Source of the DNA: Peribacillus muralis
GTDB lineage: Bacteria; Bacillota; Bacilli; Bacillales; DSM-1321
Length of the DNA stretch: 64,000 bases
Reading direction: 5' to 3'
Assembly (NCBI RefSeq): GCF_001439925.1
Contig: NZ_LMBV01000005.1
Coordinates: 200,186-264,185, forward strand
In this document: in pieces, positions 25,769-34,774 of the stretch
Layout of the letters: each line of letters starts with the position of its first letter
Position numbering within the stretch: the stretch's first letter is position 1
Notes under the pieces: model-generated
The model's database searches: none
The model's input: only the letters and a program-made list of their open reading frames with translations
What the model was told of the DNA's origin: nothing
Made by a program: the position numbers and the translations under genes

Positions 25769-26543
25769 TGTTTTTGCAAAAAAGAGAAGAAATTCACTAC
25801 TATTGTTTTTGCTTATTGGGGCTGCGACGGCTGTTTCCATCATCATTACGGAATTCAGCATCGCAAAAGGGGTTTCCTCGGTTCCTAAGGCCATACAATG
25901 GTCGTTATCGAATTTTTATCCAACAAAGGATTCCCTTATCAAGTTGCCAGACATCTTAATAAAGCTGAAAGAAACACTTTTGATATCCGTTGCAGCTACC
26001 ACAATCGCGGGAATATTGGCCTTTGCATTTGCGATATTGGGTTCCAATACGACAAGGGTGAATGGGTTTTTCGGAGGTTTTAGCCGGGGGATAGCCGTTT
26101 TATTTAGAAATATTGATGTTTCAATTTGGGCGTTAGTTCTGTTATTTTCTTTTGGACAAAGTTCATTGACCGGTTATTTTGCCTTGTTTTTCGGATCTTT
26201 CGGTTTTTTAACAAGAGCTTTTATTGAAACGATCGATGAAGTGAGCAGCAGTTCCGTAGAAGCTTTGCAGACAACCGGCGCAAGTTATCTAACCGTCATT
26301 TCGCAGTCTGTCATACCTTCAACCATTCCGCAAATGATCAGCTGGGTGCTGTTCATGATTGAAACGAATATCAGGAATGCAACTTTGGTCGGGCTGCTTA
26401 CAGGGTCGGGGATTGGTTTTACGTTTAATCTTTATTATAAAAACTTGAGTTATGACATTGCCAGTCTTGTCGTCATTACGATCATCATATCGATAATATC
26501 CATTGAATTGATTTCAAATTATGTGAGGAGGGTGATCTTATAA
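25758..26543 (+). CDS. phnE: Phosphonate ABC transporter permease PhnE, first copy
   Basis: A 261-residue permease with about six membrane helices and the EAA-type loop S-S-S-V-E-A-L-Q-T-T-G-A-S (near 172-184). GGGAGG at 25747-25752 sits before ATG 25758, which lies inside the last codons of phnC. Its stop overlaps the start of the second permease by one base. With the following gene it probably forms a heterodimeric channel. Confidence 0.92.
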   Translation: MPADVFAKKRRNSLLLFLLIGAATAVSIIITEFSIAKGVSSVPKAIQWSLSNFYPTKDSLIKLPDILIKLKETLLISVAATTIAGILAFAFAILGSNTTRVNGFFGGFSRGIAVLFRNIDVSIWALVLLFSFGQSSLTGYFALFFGSFGFLTRAFIETIDEVSSSSVEALQTTGASYLTVISQSVIPSTIPQMISWVLFMIETNIRNATLVGLLTGSGIGFTFNLYYKNLSYDIASLVVITIIISIISIELISNYVRRVIL

Positions 26544-27415
26544 TGCAGGCAGAGGGTCCAATCAAACCATTTCCTGCTCCCGCTGGACAGGATTTGGACA
26601 ACATGCTACTTGAACGGCTATCGAAAAAGCCCTTCTCGAAATCTTCAATCGCGATTCGGATGAGTATGCTGGTGCTTGCAGTTTTGACTATTTATGCATT
26701 TTCCAGTTTTGATTATAAAGATGTTAAATTGTGGGATGCGCTAATATTGACCATCGACAATTTGAAGACCATGTTTTTTGAGCCGCATCTGAAGCACTTT
26801 ACCTTTACACAAGCGCTTTATCAAGTATCGATTACTTTAGGTTTAGCTTTCTTGACGACAATATTTGGCGCAATCATTGCGCTGATGTTGGGACTTTTAG
26901 CGGCTGGAAATATCTCTTCCAAGCCATTATCGGTTATCATAAAGGGGTTGGTTGCTTTGATCAGAGCCGTTCCTACCGTGTTATGGGTTCTCATTTTTGC
27001 AGTCGCAGCCGGGTTGGGCAGTGTAGCGGCAGTTATAGGAATGACGTTTCACTCCATAAGTTACCTGGTAAAGGCCTACTCGGAATCCTTCGAGGAAATT
27101 GATAAAGGTGCTATAGAAGCCCTGCAAGCAAGCGGAGCGAATTGGTGGCAGATCGTGTTCCAAGTCATCATTCCATCTTCAATCACTTATATCATTTCGT
27201 GGACTTTCATGCGCTTTGAAATCAATTTTGCAGTGGCTGTCGCAATGGGCGCAGCGGCAGGCGCAGGAGGAATCGGCTTCGATATGTTCATGGCAAGTGG
27301 ATTTTATTTTGACTTGAGTGAAATTGGTGCAATCACCTATTTTATCCTGATCATTGCCATTTGTCTTGAAATCTTCGCAACACAAATCAAAAGGAAACTG
27401 AAAGAAGCATCTTGA
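26543..27415 (+). CDS. phnE: Phosphonate ABC transporter permease PhnE, second copy
   Basis: A 290-residue permease related to its neighbour, with a longer hydrophilic N-terminus (about 35 residues) and about six helices. The EAA loop reads K-G-A-I-E-A-L-Q-A-S-G-A-N-W. The start codon overlaps the preceding stop (TAATG) with GAGGAGGGTGAT upstream. Paired phnE genes are common in Gram-positive phnDCE operons. The terminator follows 14 bp after its stop, so it ends the island. Confidence 0.92.
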   Translation: MQAEGPIKPFPAPAGQDLDNMLLERLSKKPFSKSSIAIRMSMLVLAVLTIYAFSSFDYKDVKLWDALILTIDNLKTMFFEPHLKHFTFTQALYQVSITLGLAFLTTIFGAIIALMLGLLAAGNISSKPLSVIIKGLVALIRAVPTVLWVLIFAVAAGLGSVAAVIGMTFHSISYLVKAYSESFEEIDKGAIEALQASGANWWQIVFQVIIPSSITYIISWTFMRFEINFAVAVAMGAAAGAGGIGFDMFMASGFYFDLSEIGAITYFILIIAICLEIFATQIKRKLKEAS

Positions 27416-27428
27416 TATGCATGAAAGA

Positions 27429-27460
27429 AGACCACAATATGAAGTGGTCTCTTTATTTGT
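27429..27460 (+). terminator. Terminator of the phosphonate island
   Basis: AGACCAC/GTGGTCT stem (27429-27435 and 27444-27450) with an eight-base loop, followed by CTTTATTTGTT. Confidence 0.7.
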
Positions 27461-27516
27461 TGTAAAACGATGTAAGTGCTTTCATCGGCTGATTGCTAAT
27501 GGAATCATTGAAAGGC

Positions 27517-28020
27517 TTATATAAGGGCGGACTTTATTTCTTGAATCTGTTTGATATGCCTTTGTTCATGTAAAGACAATAACTCGATCCATTGATCCAA
27601 CGACAGGTCCCCGAACAGGGGATGCTTCGCTTTCTTTTTATCTAGCCTCGTATCAGCATCCATTTCATAAAGAACTTGAAATAACCGATCCCTGGATTCT
27701 GCCAGTAAATCCATGATGTTCGATAATGGAAACGGACTGGAGGAGGGAGAAAGGCTATCAGGGGAAGCGAATTTTTTTGTTCGATCGGATACTAAGTAAA
27801 TGTTTTTTTGAATGATATTAGTAAAATCCCTTTCCCGGATGCCATGGGCTATCACATCTGTAAAGACATGTTCCGTCAGATACAGGTGATGGCAAATTTG
27901 GGCGATGCTCCATACGTCAGGAGCTGGCCGATGGTCCAACGTTTTATCATCCAATTCCGAAATTTCGCCAATTAATTGATTTCTTGACTCGAATAATAGA
28001 TCATACTCGATAAAATCCAT
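27517..28020 (-). CDS. DinB-superfamily protein
   Basis: A 167-residue four-helix-bundle protein. The metal-binding histidines of the DinB/YfiT fold can be seen in I-C-H-H-L-Y-L-T-E-H (near 42-51) and at the C-terminus in L-H-E-Q-R-H-I-K-Q (near 151-159). N-terminal P-D-V-W-S-I-A-Q-I is the usual family motif. Members include bacillithiol-dependent S-transferases, but no specific substrate can be given. It is convergent with phnE and monocistronic. Confidence 0.8.
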   Translation of the reverse strand: MDFIEYDLLFESRNQLIGEISELDDKTLDHRPAPDVWSIAQICHHLYLTEHVFTDVIAHGIRERDFTNIIQKNIYLVSDRTKKFASPDSLSPSSSPFPLSNIMDLLAESRDRLFQVLYEMDADTRLDKKKAKHPLFGDLSLDQWIELLSLHEQRHIKQIQEIKSALI

Positions 28021-28671
28021 GTGAACCCCCTATTGTGACACCCTTCAAAGAGTAGCATCACGACTTTTTGATATAGATGTTTGGTAGGCTATATAGAAAA
28101 AAGGGATGGACTGATCATTCACGATAAACCTGAGTTGGTCGTTACGTTCGGGAACCTATAAAAATACCATTTTTGTGGATTCGGTACCATAGGGGAGTGA
28201 CATCAACCGTTCAGGACGAATCCATTTGAGCAGGATGTTAAGGTTTCAGAAAAGCGGAATTGTACTGTTGTGAAGTCAGGTATGCTTCGGGCTGTGGTTT
28301 GAATACCCTTTCTTCCTATTCAGATATGTTAGCTTTATGAATGTAATGCCAGCTTTTTTTATTAAGTTTATCATAAAATCATTGTTTTGTTTCACTTCAG
28401 GCATCAAATCCTTCGGGGCGCTTCCAGATATAGTGGAAAAAGGAGCGCCGGCATATTTAATCATGCGCCCATGCAAACCGTCGTATACCTGCTTGCAACG
28501 ATTCACACATATTAGGATACGGGCGTACTGGCAAAGGGGGGTGCTAGCAGTCTACTTGTAGGATTTTGTTTTATGTTGTTTCGTTTCTTGTCATGTCAAT
28601 CCGAGCAAGAACATATACTGAAGCAAACTAAAGATTAAATCGGAATAATTATGATTTGCGAGGTGTTGTAC
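28021..28671. other. Intergenic region of about 650 bp without a supported gene
   Basis: Two overlapping open frames exist on opposite strands (28276-28506 minus, 28337-28561 plus). Neither has a ribosome site, a recognisable domain or a terminator, so I do not call them. The region might hold a degenerate gene or an untranslated leader of ycgR; nothing firmer can be said. Confidence 0.5.
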
Positions 28672-29685
28672 ATGCTATTGAAACGATACACGGGCAATAT
28701 GCTGTTATTGATTCTCTTATTTTTGCTGCTAACATTCTTCTTTTTAGGCGACGTGTTTATTCCAAACGCCATTGATTTCTCCCGATACCCGCAGCTTCAT
28801 TCCGTGCTTGTCGTATTTTTGGGGTTGTTTTTAGAGTCGATTCCATTCCTGTTCCTCGGTGCGATTGCCTCTTCGTTCATCCAGTTGTACATTAGTGAAG
28901 AAATTATTCAGCGGATGATACCAAAAGGCCCCGTGACGGCCATTTTCGCTGCGATAGGTGCGGCCCTGATCATACCGGTGTGCGAATGTGCAATCATCCC
29001 GGTCGTAAGGAAATTGATTCAAAAGGGCGTTCCGGTCCACGCAGGCGTTGTCCTGCTTGTAACCGCCCCGATATTGAACGTCATCGTCTTCGGCTCGACC
29101 TATTATGCGTTCCAAAATGATCCCTCCATATTATACGGAAGAATCATACTCTGTGTCCTGACGGCCGTTATCGTCGGATTATTCATTTATATCTTCAGCA
29201 GGAAAGATGTCGTCAAGGAGGAAAAGCTGGAAGCAGTTCATGAGCATCATGTACACGATTTTCCGCCGAGTAAATGGACAAGCTTCATTGAACATACTTC
29301 TCAGGAATTTTTCATGGTCGGCAGATACTTTATCATCGGAGCGTTGTTTGCCAGTATTTTTCAAGTACTCATGGATCGGGCCATCCTGGCCGAAATCGGA
29401 CAGGCCCCGATAAAAGGGACTGCGTTGATGATGGGGATTGCCTTTGTCCTCTCACTTTGTTCATCAGCAGATGCCTTCGTGGCCGCTTCCTTTTCCCATA
29501 GCTTCCTGCCTGGCTCCATCCTCGGCTTCCTTGTCTTTGGTCCGATGCTGGATTTGAAAAATGTCCTGATCATGATGGCGTGTTTTAAAAGAAGCTTCGT
29601 CTTCACTTATGTTTTGCTTGTTTTTGCAGTCGTCTTCAGCTTATGCCTCATCGCAGGCGGATTGATCAGTAAGGGGGGGCTTTGA
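28672..29685 (+). CDS. ycgR: UPF0718 (YraQ/YcgR-type) membrane permease
   Basis: A 337-residue integral membrane protein with about eight helices. The cysteine-containing motif P-V-C-E-C-A-I-I-P-V (near 103-112) and the later S-L-C-S-S-A-D-A-F-V-A-A motif (near 261-272) define the family. A histidine-rich loop (V-H-E-H-H-V-H-D) lies near 190. Such proteins are predicted metal or small-solute permeases. ATG 28672 follows GCGAGGTG; an earlier in-frame ATG (28651) lacks one. The stop overlaps the start of ycgQ, matching the B. subtilis pair. Substrate unknown. Confidence 0.82.
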   Translation: MLLKRYTGNMLLLILLFLLLTFFFLGDVFIPNAIDFSRYPQLHSVLVVFLGLFLESIPFLFLGAIASSFIQLYISEEIIQRMIPKGPVTAIFAAIGAALIIPVCECAIIPVVRKLIQKGVPVHAGVVLLVTAPILNVIVFGSTYYAFQNDPSILYGRIILCVLTAVIVGLFIYIFSRKDVVKEEKLEAVHEHHVHDFPPSKWTSFIEHTSQEFFMVGRYFIIGALFASIFQVLMDRAILAEIGQAPIKGTALMMGIAFVLSLCSSADAFVAASFSHSFLPGSILGFLVFGPMLDLKNVLIMMACFKRSFVFTYVLLVFAVVFSLCLIAGGLISKGGL

Positions 29686-30449
29686 TGAAACGTTTTTTCA
29701 TCCAAAAACTTGAAGGGCTGCTGCTGCTTGGATTAGGTTTGATGATTTTTAAGTTGTATGTGTCGGGTCACTTAACGAAATTGATCGCCCCCAAAATGAT
29801 TCCATATGCATTGACCGCGCTTTTTGCTTTTTTCGTGATCAGCCTTCTCAGGCTGAAAAAACAAAAGCAGGGCAGAAATCATTGTGATTGCCATTCAATT
29901 CGAGAGTCCTCGGCATCCGTTTTGGCCTTGAAATATAGTTTGTTTTTCATCCCGATATTTCTCGGCTTTATCTTGACGGATTTTACATTAAGCGGGGAGG
30001 TGCTGGCAAAAAGGGGGATGGCCCAGCAGCAAGCACAGAAGCAAAGCTCGTATGATACAGGAAAGCACGTGAATCTGGAGAACATTACGGTCACGGATGA
30101 AAATTATTTTGAAGTGCTTGATGAGCTATTGAATAACCTCGATACGATCAAAGGGAAGGAAATTGAACTTTCGGGGTTTGTATACCGCGAGGATCAATTC
30201 ACAAAAAAACAAGTGGCCATCTCCCGCCTCTCCATGTCATGCTGTGTGGTCGATGCGACCTTGTATGGCTATATGCTCAACGGAAATGTTAAAGGAATGA
30301 AGACGAATGATTGGTACACCATTACCGGCACATTAAAAAAAGGAAGCTATAAAGGTGAAGCCGTTCCGGTAATCGATTTAAAGGATGCGAAGAAAATAAA
30401 GCCACCGAAAGAAACGTATCTTTATGAAAATGTGCAAATCATTCAATAA
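29685..30449 (+). CDS. ycgQ: TIGR03943-family protein (YcgQ)
   Basis: A 254-residue protein. Two or three hydrophobic segments at the N-terminus (about 8-28, 33-52, 83-103) are followed by an outside-facing C-terminal domain. There, S-G-F-V-Y-R-E-D (near 165) and S-C-C-V-V-D-A (near 186) are conserved in this family, which always accompanies UPF0718 permeases. The ATG overlaps the ycgR stop (TGATG) with a seven-G ribosome site. Probably works with YcgR in transport; exact role unknown. Confidence 0.82.
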   Translation: MKRFFIQKLEGLLLLGLGLMIFKLYVSGHLTKLIAPKMIPYALTALFAFFVISLLRLKKQKQGRNHCDCHSIRESSASVLALKYSLFFIPIFLGFILTDFTLSGEVLAKRGMAQQQAQKQSSYDTGKHVNLENITVTDENYFEVLDELLNNLDTIKGKEIELSGFVYREDQFTKKQVAISRLSMSCCVVDATLYGYMLNGNVKGMKTNDWYTITGTLKKGSYKGEAVPVIDLKDAKKIKPPKETYLYENVQIIQ

Positions 30450-30490
30450 TGGAAAACCCGGCAAAGAGATGCTTTGCCGGGTTTTCCATT
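30448..30490. terminator. Bidirectional terminator between ycgQ and the aldehyde dehydrogenase
   Basis: Perfect 19-bp stem (30448-30466 and 30472-30490), loop AGATG. It serves convergent genes. Confidence 0.9.
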
Positions 30491-30503
30491 ATGTTGACAG
30501 GCA

Positions 30504-31838
30504 TTATCTTGCTTGAACGAAGACTCCCTTTTCATGTGAGAAGGCCTTGAAGCCATATATGCCATGATAAGAACCAATCCCGCTCGTATTCACTCCGCCG
30601 AATGGCAGATTGTAATCGGTGAAATGAACGACAACGTCATTGACGGAAGCGTTACCGGAAGTCGTGTGATTCAGGACTTCATCAATGACCTCTTGATTTG
30701 AACTGAAAACATATAAAGCCAGAGGCTTATCGCGTTCGTTAATGGAATCAATGACTTCACCCAGCTCTTCATAGGTTAGCAACGGCAGGATGGGTGCAAA
30801 GATTTCCTCTTGCATGATCTTCATATCATGAGTGACATTCTTCAACACCGTCGGGGAGATGGTGCGGTCGCTTAGGTCGAACTGGCCGCCAAAGACGACT
30901 TCAGCACCTTGTTCGATCGCATCATCAAATAAGGCCTTGACCCGATTGAAATTCCGCTCGTTGACGATTTGCGTGAATTTATTCCTGTCGGCCGTCCCAT
31001 CTTCCATTAGAAATCCAGCTTGAACGATGGCTTGCAAATGGTCCGTGAATTCCGCTTGCTTGTCTGCTTTAATGAATATATAATCTGGCGCCACACAAGT
31101 TTGACCGGCATTGATGAATTTGCCGACGGCAATTTTTTTCGCGGCATCCAGCAAATCATACCCTTCATCGATAATGGTCGGGCTTTTTCCGCCAAGCTCA
31201 AGGGTCACGGATGCTAAATGCTTCGCGGCTGCAGTCATGACGATTTTGCCGACATTCGTGCTGCCAGTAAAGAAGATATGGTCAAATGGCTGTTCAAGAA
31301 GCTCTGTCGCTACATCAACATCACCCTCAAAGATTGCCACTTCTTTTTCATCGAAAGCCTCCCGAATGATTTTCGCTGCGATGTTGCTCGTTTTCATCGT
31401 GAAATCTGAAAGCTTGATGATGGCGCAGTTACCGGCTGCGATCGCTGCAGCAAGCGGGGCCATCGTAAGCATGAAGGGATAATTCCAAGGTCCAAGCACT
31501 AAACATGTACCTTTCGATTCATACATTAAGTATCCTTTTGCATCAGGGCTCAAGGAAGATCCCACCTCAATAGGTGCCATCCACTCATCTAGATTGTTTA
31601 TATTATCTTGGATCGATTTGATCGTTCCAAGGATTTCCGCCCTCTTTACCTCATGATGGGGCTTGCGGACATCTTGGCGCACCGCCTCGATGATCTCCTC
31701 CTCATGGGCAACAACGACCTCCAAAAACCGGTTCAGTTTCGCTTTCCTTTGTTCTGCGGTAGTTGAACGCAACACTTTTTGGTATTTTTTTTGCAATTGG
31801 AATACTCGATGTATCTCATTTTTCGTTTCAATATCCAT
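30504..31838 (-). CDS. Aldehyde dehydrogenase (class 3-like, YwdH type)
   Basis: NAD(P)-dependent oxidation of aldehydes to acids; 444 residues. The general-base glutamate is in T-L-E-L-G-G-K-S-P, the catalytic cysteine in N-A-G-Q-T-C-V-A-P-D, and L-P-F-G-G-V-N-T-S-G-I-G near the C-terminus is typical of the class. I start at ATG 31838. The longer frame to ATG 31880 begins at or before the transcription start implied by a minus-strand TATAAT near 31900, and TTTAAGGGGG lies between the two. It is divergent from a tandem TetR regulator, its probable controller. Confidence 0.85.
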   Translation of the reverse strand: MDIETKNEIHRVFQLQKKYQKVLRSTTAEQRKAKLNRFLEVVVAHEEEIIEAVRQDVRKPHHEVKRAEILGTIKSIQDNINNLDEWMAPIEVGSSLSPDAKGYLMYESKGTCLVLGPWNYPFMLTMAPLAAAIAAGNCAIIKLSDFTMKTSNIAAKIIREAFDEKEVAIFEGDVDVATELLEQPFDHIFFTGSTNVGKIVMTAAAKHLASVTLELGGKSPTIIDEGYDLLDAAKKIAVGKFINAGQTCVAPDYIFIKADKQAEFTDHLQAIVQAGFLMEDGTADRNKFTQIVNERNFNRVKALFDDAIEQGAEVVFGGQFDLSDRTISPTVLKNVTHDMKIMQEEIFAPILPLLTYEELGEVIDSINERDKPLALYVFSSNQEVIDEVLNHTTSGNASVNDVVVHFTDYNLPFGGVNTSGIGSYHGIYGFKAFSHEKGVFVQAR

Positions 31839-31939
31839 GTCGCTTTTTGTCCCCCTTAAAGTGAAATTTGCTTTATTCATCTCTCGAAATTATTATAGTT
31901 TTTAAGATAGCCTAAATAAAGACAGAGACAAGCGAAGTG

Positions 31940-31951
31940 TACGTTATCGTA
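31940..31951. promoter_or_regulatory. Candidate operator between aldehyde dehydrogenase and tandem TetR gene
   Basis: Small inverted repeat TACG-TTAT-CGTA next to a possible -10 (TATAAA) in the 160-bp divergent region. Suggested only by symmetry and position. Confidence 0.25.
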
Positions 31952-32000
31952 TAAATGCCTAGAAACTGTCCGATATTTTAACATGCCTGGAGGTGCTTTT

Positions 32001-33182
32001 GTGTCATATGATCATAATAGTGTTGCCAATGAACCAACACCTTCAAAGATTAAGGAAGCATTGCTTAAGCTCCTTATAGAAAAGGACATCCGCCATTTAA
32101 CCAGCAAGGAAATAGCCGGGCTGGCAAACGTCAGCAGGAGTACCTTGTACTTTTACTATGAAGATAAATTCGATATTTTCGAGGAAATAGTCCAGGAACA
32201 AAAGGAAGGTTTACAGAGAGCGATCTTCGATTCCTTGAATGGCTTGGATCAAATCAACCTTCAAGAAATGAAATTGAAGGTCCTTCCTTCCTTATCATAT
32301 GTAGCCAAGCATATCCCATTCTTTTTGAACATGATGGACCGGAATAAAATGCCCTATGTCAATTTTCATGCGTTTTTCTTTGATGTATTCAATAGGGAAA
32401 TCATGCTGACCCCGATGAAGGAAAACGTCTCGGAAACCTTAAAGGACATGTATGTGCATTACCGGGCCCTCTATACTTATGCCATCATCCTTTTCTGGTT
32501 TAAAGAAGGAATGAAACTCTCCCCAGAGGAAATCAGCCAGCAATATTGGGATTTGGTCAGCCAGAAAAGATATTATTGGATGTTTGGTGCTACCGTTTTG
32601 CCAGATGAAAAGGAAGACCGCATCGATCGGCGTATAATCAGGACGAGACAAGCGCTACAGGAAGCGATGGTCCAATCGATCATTGAAAAAAAAGACTATT
32701 CCGCTGTGACGATATCGGATATCACGCGCAGAAGTGATGTGCGCCGAGCAACCTTTTATGACCATTATTCCAGTAAAGATGACTTACTCAAAGCGATTAC
32801 CCATAAATTCTGTGCTGATATGATTGCGATTTTAACGATTGAAGGAAGTATGGAGAATGTGACCATAACGCAATCGGAAGATATTCTCACTCGATTGTTT
32901 GCTTATCTTTCGGAACATACCTCCATCGTCCATTTCATAAGCGGAAATTACGGGATACCCGATCCAATCCCTGAAATCCTAAATACCTTGAGCAGCTTTT
33001 ATTTGAAGCAGCAAATAGACATACATGCAGGCAAGCAAATGTATGCGTACTATGTATCCGGTCTATTAGTGGGCCTTATCTTATACAGATTACAAGAAGG
33101 AAAGGAATACACCCCGCAGTTCCTAGCCGAGGAATTCATTCAGTTCCTTGATCTGAAGAAATATAAAATTAATTTGCTTTAA
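32001..33182 (+). CDS. Tandem TetR/AcrR regulator (two TetR units in one chain)
   Basis: A 393-residue protein, twice the normal length. Residues about 15-62 form one TetR DNA-binding domain (L-T-S-K-E-I-A-G-L-A-N-V-S-R-S-T-L-Y-F-Y-Y) with a helical ligand domain to about 200. Residues about 209-265 form a second complete one (V-T-I-S-D-I-T-R-R-S-D-V-R-R-A-T-F-Y-D-H-Y) with its own ligand domain. Both recognition helices look intact. The start is GTG 32001 with GGAGGTG 5 bp before it; the in-frame ATG 31983 precedes that site. It may act as a single-chain pseudodimer. Divergent from the aldehyde dehydrogenase. Confidence 0.85.
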   Translation: MSYDHNSVANEPTPSKIKEALLKLLIEKDIRHLTSKEIAGLANVSRSTLYFYYEDKFDIFEEIVQEQKEGLQRAIFDSLNGLDQINLQEMKLKVLPSLSYVAKHIPFFLNMMDRNKMPYVNFHAFFFDVFNREIMLTPMKENVSETLKDMYVHYRALYTYAIILFWFKEGMKLSPEEISQQYWDLVSQKRYYWMFGATVLPDEKEDRIDRRIIRTRQALQEAMVQSIIEKKDYSAVTISDITRRSDVRRATFYDHYSSKDDLLKAITHKFCADMIAILTIEGSMENVTITQSEDILTRLFAYLSEHTSIVHFISGNYGIPDPIPEILNTLSSFYLKQQIDIHAGKQMYAYYVSGLLVGLILYRLQEGKEYTPQFLAEEFIQFLDLKKYKINLL

Positions 33183-33207
33183 ATGGAATCACCAGCTGAT
33201 TCATTGT

Positions 33208-34104
33208 TTAGCTGAGCCCGTGCGTCTTCGACGTAGGGCTTTTTCGGTCTCCAGGTGAAATAATCAAAGTTATGATTCCGCAAAGAAGTAATGAGATTCC
33301 GAGCCACGATAGGGGAGACAAGCTTTCGCCGACAAGGAAAACACCTAGAAGAGCGGCTGTCAGCGGTTCTGCGAGTGACAGGGAAACCGCTGTCGATGAA
33401 GGCACGGATAATAGTCCTTTGTTAAAAAATAAATAAGCTACCGCTGTAGCAAGAAGACCGAGGTGAAGGCTTACGGCAAGCCCGTTTGGTGTGACGATCC
33501 AGCTAATATCCAGGACGAATAAAGCGGGTGCCAATAACAGGGCGCTAAAGCCGAAGATGACAGCGGCAGTCGCTTCAGGAGGTTGTTGCTTCAAGATCCT
33601 TTTACTGACCAGTGTATATACCGTAAAGGAAGCTCCAGCACCAATTGCAAGTAATACGCCAACAGGATCGATGGTATCCGAACCTTGATGGGAAAAGAGC
33701 AGGAAGCATCCGGTTATCGACAAACCTGTGGCCATCCACCAGCTTGATGTGGGGCTTTTTTTACTGAATAACCACTCAAGGAATCCAGCGATGATCGGGG
33801 CGCTGCTTAGAGTCATGATGGTGCCGATGGCGATTCCTGTCAGGCTTACAGCCATAAAGAAGAGTGGCTGGTAGCAGGCCATGCCTAAAGTTGCTAGGAT
33901 GGTTTCTTTTATGGGCCAATTGTATCGTGTTAATTTTTTTTGCCAGATTGCAATTAGAAATAATGCGGCACCTCCAATTGCCAAACGGACGGCTCCAATT
34001 GCAACGGGATTGGCATTGGCTGGGGCGAATGATTGGGCAGTGCCTGTCGTTCCCCACAGCATGGCACCAAGTATGACGAGTAAAAATGGATATCTATCCT
34101 TCAT
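33208..34104 (-). CDS. EamA/DMT-family transporter
   Basis: A 298-residue membrane protein with ten predicted helices in two repeated EamA units (about 5-140 and 150-290). W-G-T-T-G-T-A-Q at the N-terminus and the E-P-L-T-A-A-L-L-G motif late in the second half are typical of drug/metabolite exporters. It is convergent with the TetR gene and divergent from the Rrf2 gene. Substrate not predictable. Confidence 0.85.
   Translation of the reverse strand: MKDRYPFLLVILGAMLWGTTGTAQSFAPANANPVAIGAVRLAIGGAALFLIAIWQKKLTRYNWPIKETILATLGMACYQPLFFMAVSLTGIAIGTIMTLSSAPIIAGFLEWLFSKKSPTSSWWMATGLSITGCFLLFSHQGSDTIDPVGVLLAIGAGASFTVYTLVSKRILKQQPPEATAAVIFGFSALLLAPALFVLDISWIVTPNGLAVSLHLGLLATAVAYLFFNKGLLSVPSSTAVSLSLAEPLTAALLGVFLVGESLSPLSWLGISLLLCGIITLIISPGDRKSPTSKTHGLS
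33215..33245 (+). terminator. Probable terminator of the tandem TetR gene
   Basis: AGCCC/GGGCT with an inner TGCGTC/GACGTA stem, a TTC loop and a short T-run. It overlaps the 3' end of the convergent EamA gene. Confidence 0.5.
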
Positions 34105-34174
34105 TGAAGCCCTCCTTTTTAAAGATTTACTATTCAGAATATATGGTTGGGGCGGTTAAGTCAAAGGGGGTCAT

Positions 34175-34220
34175 TTGTTCTAAGAGAACGTTCCATAGTA
34201 TAATGGATGTACTATGGAAC
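34175..34220 (+). promoter_or_regulatory. Promoter and palindromic operator of the Rrf2 gene
   Basis: Perfect inverted repeat with arms GTTCCATAGTA (34190-34200) and TACTATGGAAC (34210-34220), 9-bp spacer. It covers the -10 TATAAT (34199-34204), with TTGTTC at 34175-34180 as -35. The layout fits autorepression by the Rrf2 protein encoded immediately downstream. Confidence 0.75.
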
Positions 34221-34242
34221 AGTGGGGTAAAGGGGGATCAGC

Positions 34243-34698
34243 ATGTCTACAGGTAATCGCAACAATCAAATTGGACCGCCGCGGTTTGCCATCGCCATCC
34301 ACTCTCTGGTTTGGCTCGCACAAAGCGAAAAGCTCCTTACAAGCTCGGCGATCGCCTTAAAGGTGAATTCACATGCCACCTTCTTAAGAAAGGTGATGGC
34401 TCAGCTAGCATCTGCGGGAATCGTCGAAACTAAGGAAGGCCGTGATGGCGGATATAGCTTGAAGGTGCCTGCAACACAACTTACTTTGGCCGATGTGTAT
34501 CAAACGGTACGGCCGGAATGCCCAGTGTGTATGGAGACGAGCGAATGCGGTGAAGTCGTGAAGCAGCTGGATACGGCTTTGGAGGAAATCATGAATGAAG
34601 CAGAAAAGGAAACATTGCGCCTATTAGGGGGCTATACATTAGCAGAATTCATGAAGAAAATCGATTTCACCCATTTTGAAAAAGAGTGTCTAGGGTAA
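34243..34698 (+). CDS. Rrf2-family transcriptional regulator (YwnA-like)
   Basis: A 151-residue protein with an Rrf2 winged helix (about residues 12-85, with S-H-A-T-F-L-R-K-V-M-A-Q-L-A and G-R-D-G-G-Y). Three cysteines follow in C-P-V-C-M-E-T-S-E-C (near 92-101), spaced unlike the iron-sulfur ligands of IscR or NsrR, so thiol sensing is as likely as a cluster. It is followed at 77 bp by a thioredoxin-fold FrnE-like gene, which suggests control of a redox or reactive-electrophile response. The AGGGGGATC site is good. Confidence 0.82.
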   Translation: MSTGNRNNQIGPPRFAIAIHSLVWLAQSEKLLTSSAIALKVNSHATFLRKVMAQLASAGIVETKEGRDGGYSLKVPATQLTLADVYQTVRPECPVCMETSECGEVVKQLDTALEEIMNEAEKETLRLLGGYTLAEFMKKIDFTHFEKECLG

Positions 34699-34774
34699 TA
34701 TCCTTGCCAGAGGGTACCCTAAAATATATAATGTGCTTAAAGTGATTGCATTTAAATTTTTAGGAGGTATATAC

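Noticed and set aside
28276-28561. Two opposing open frames of about 75 residues
   Set aside because: They cover one another on opposite strands, lack ribosome sites and show no recognisable domain. At best a decayed gene.
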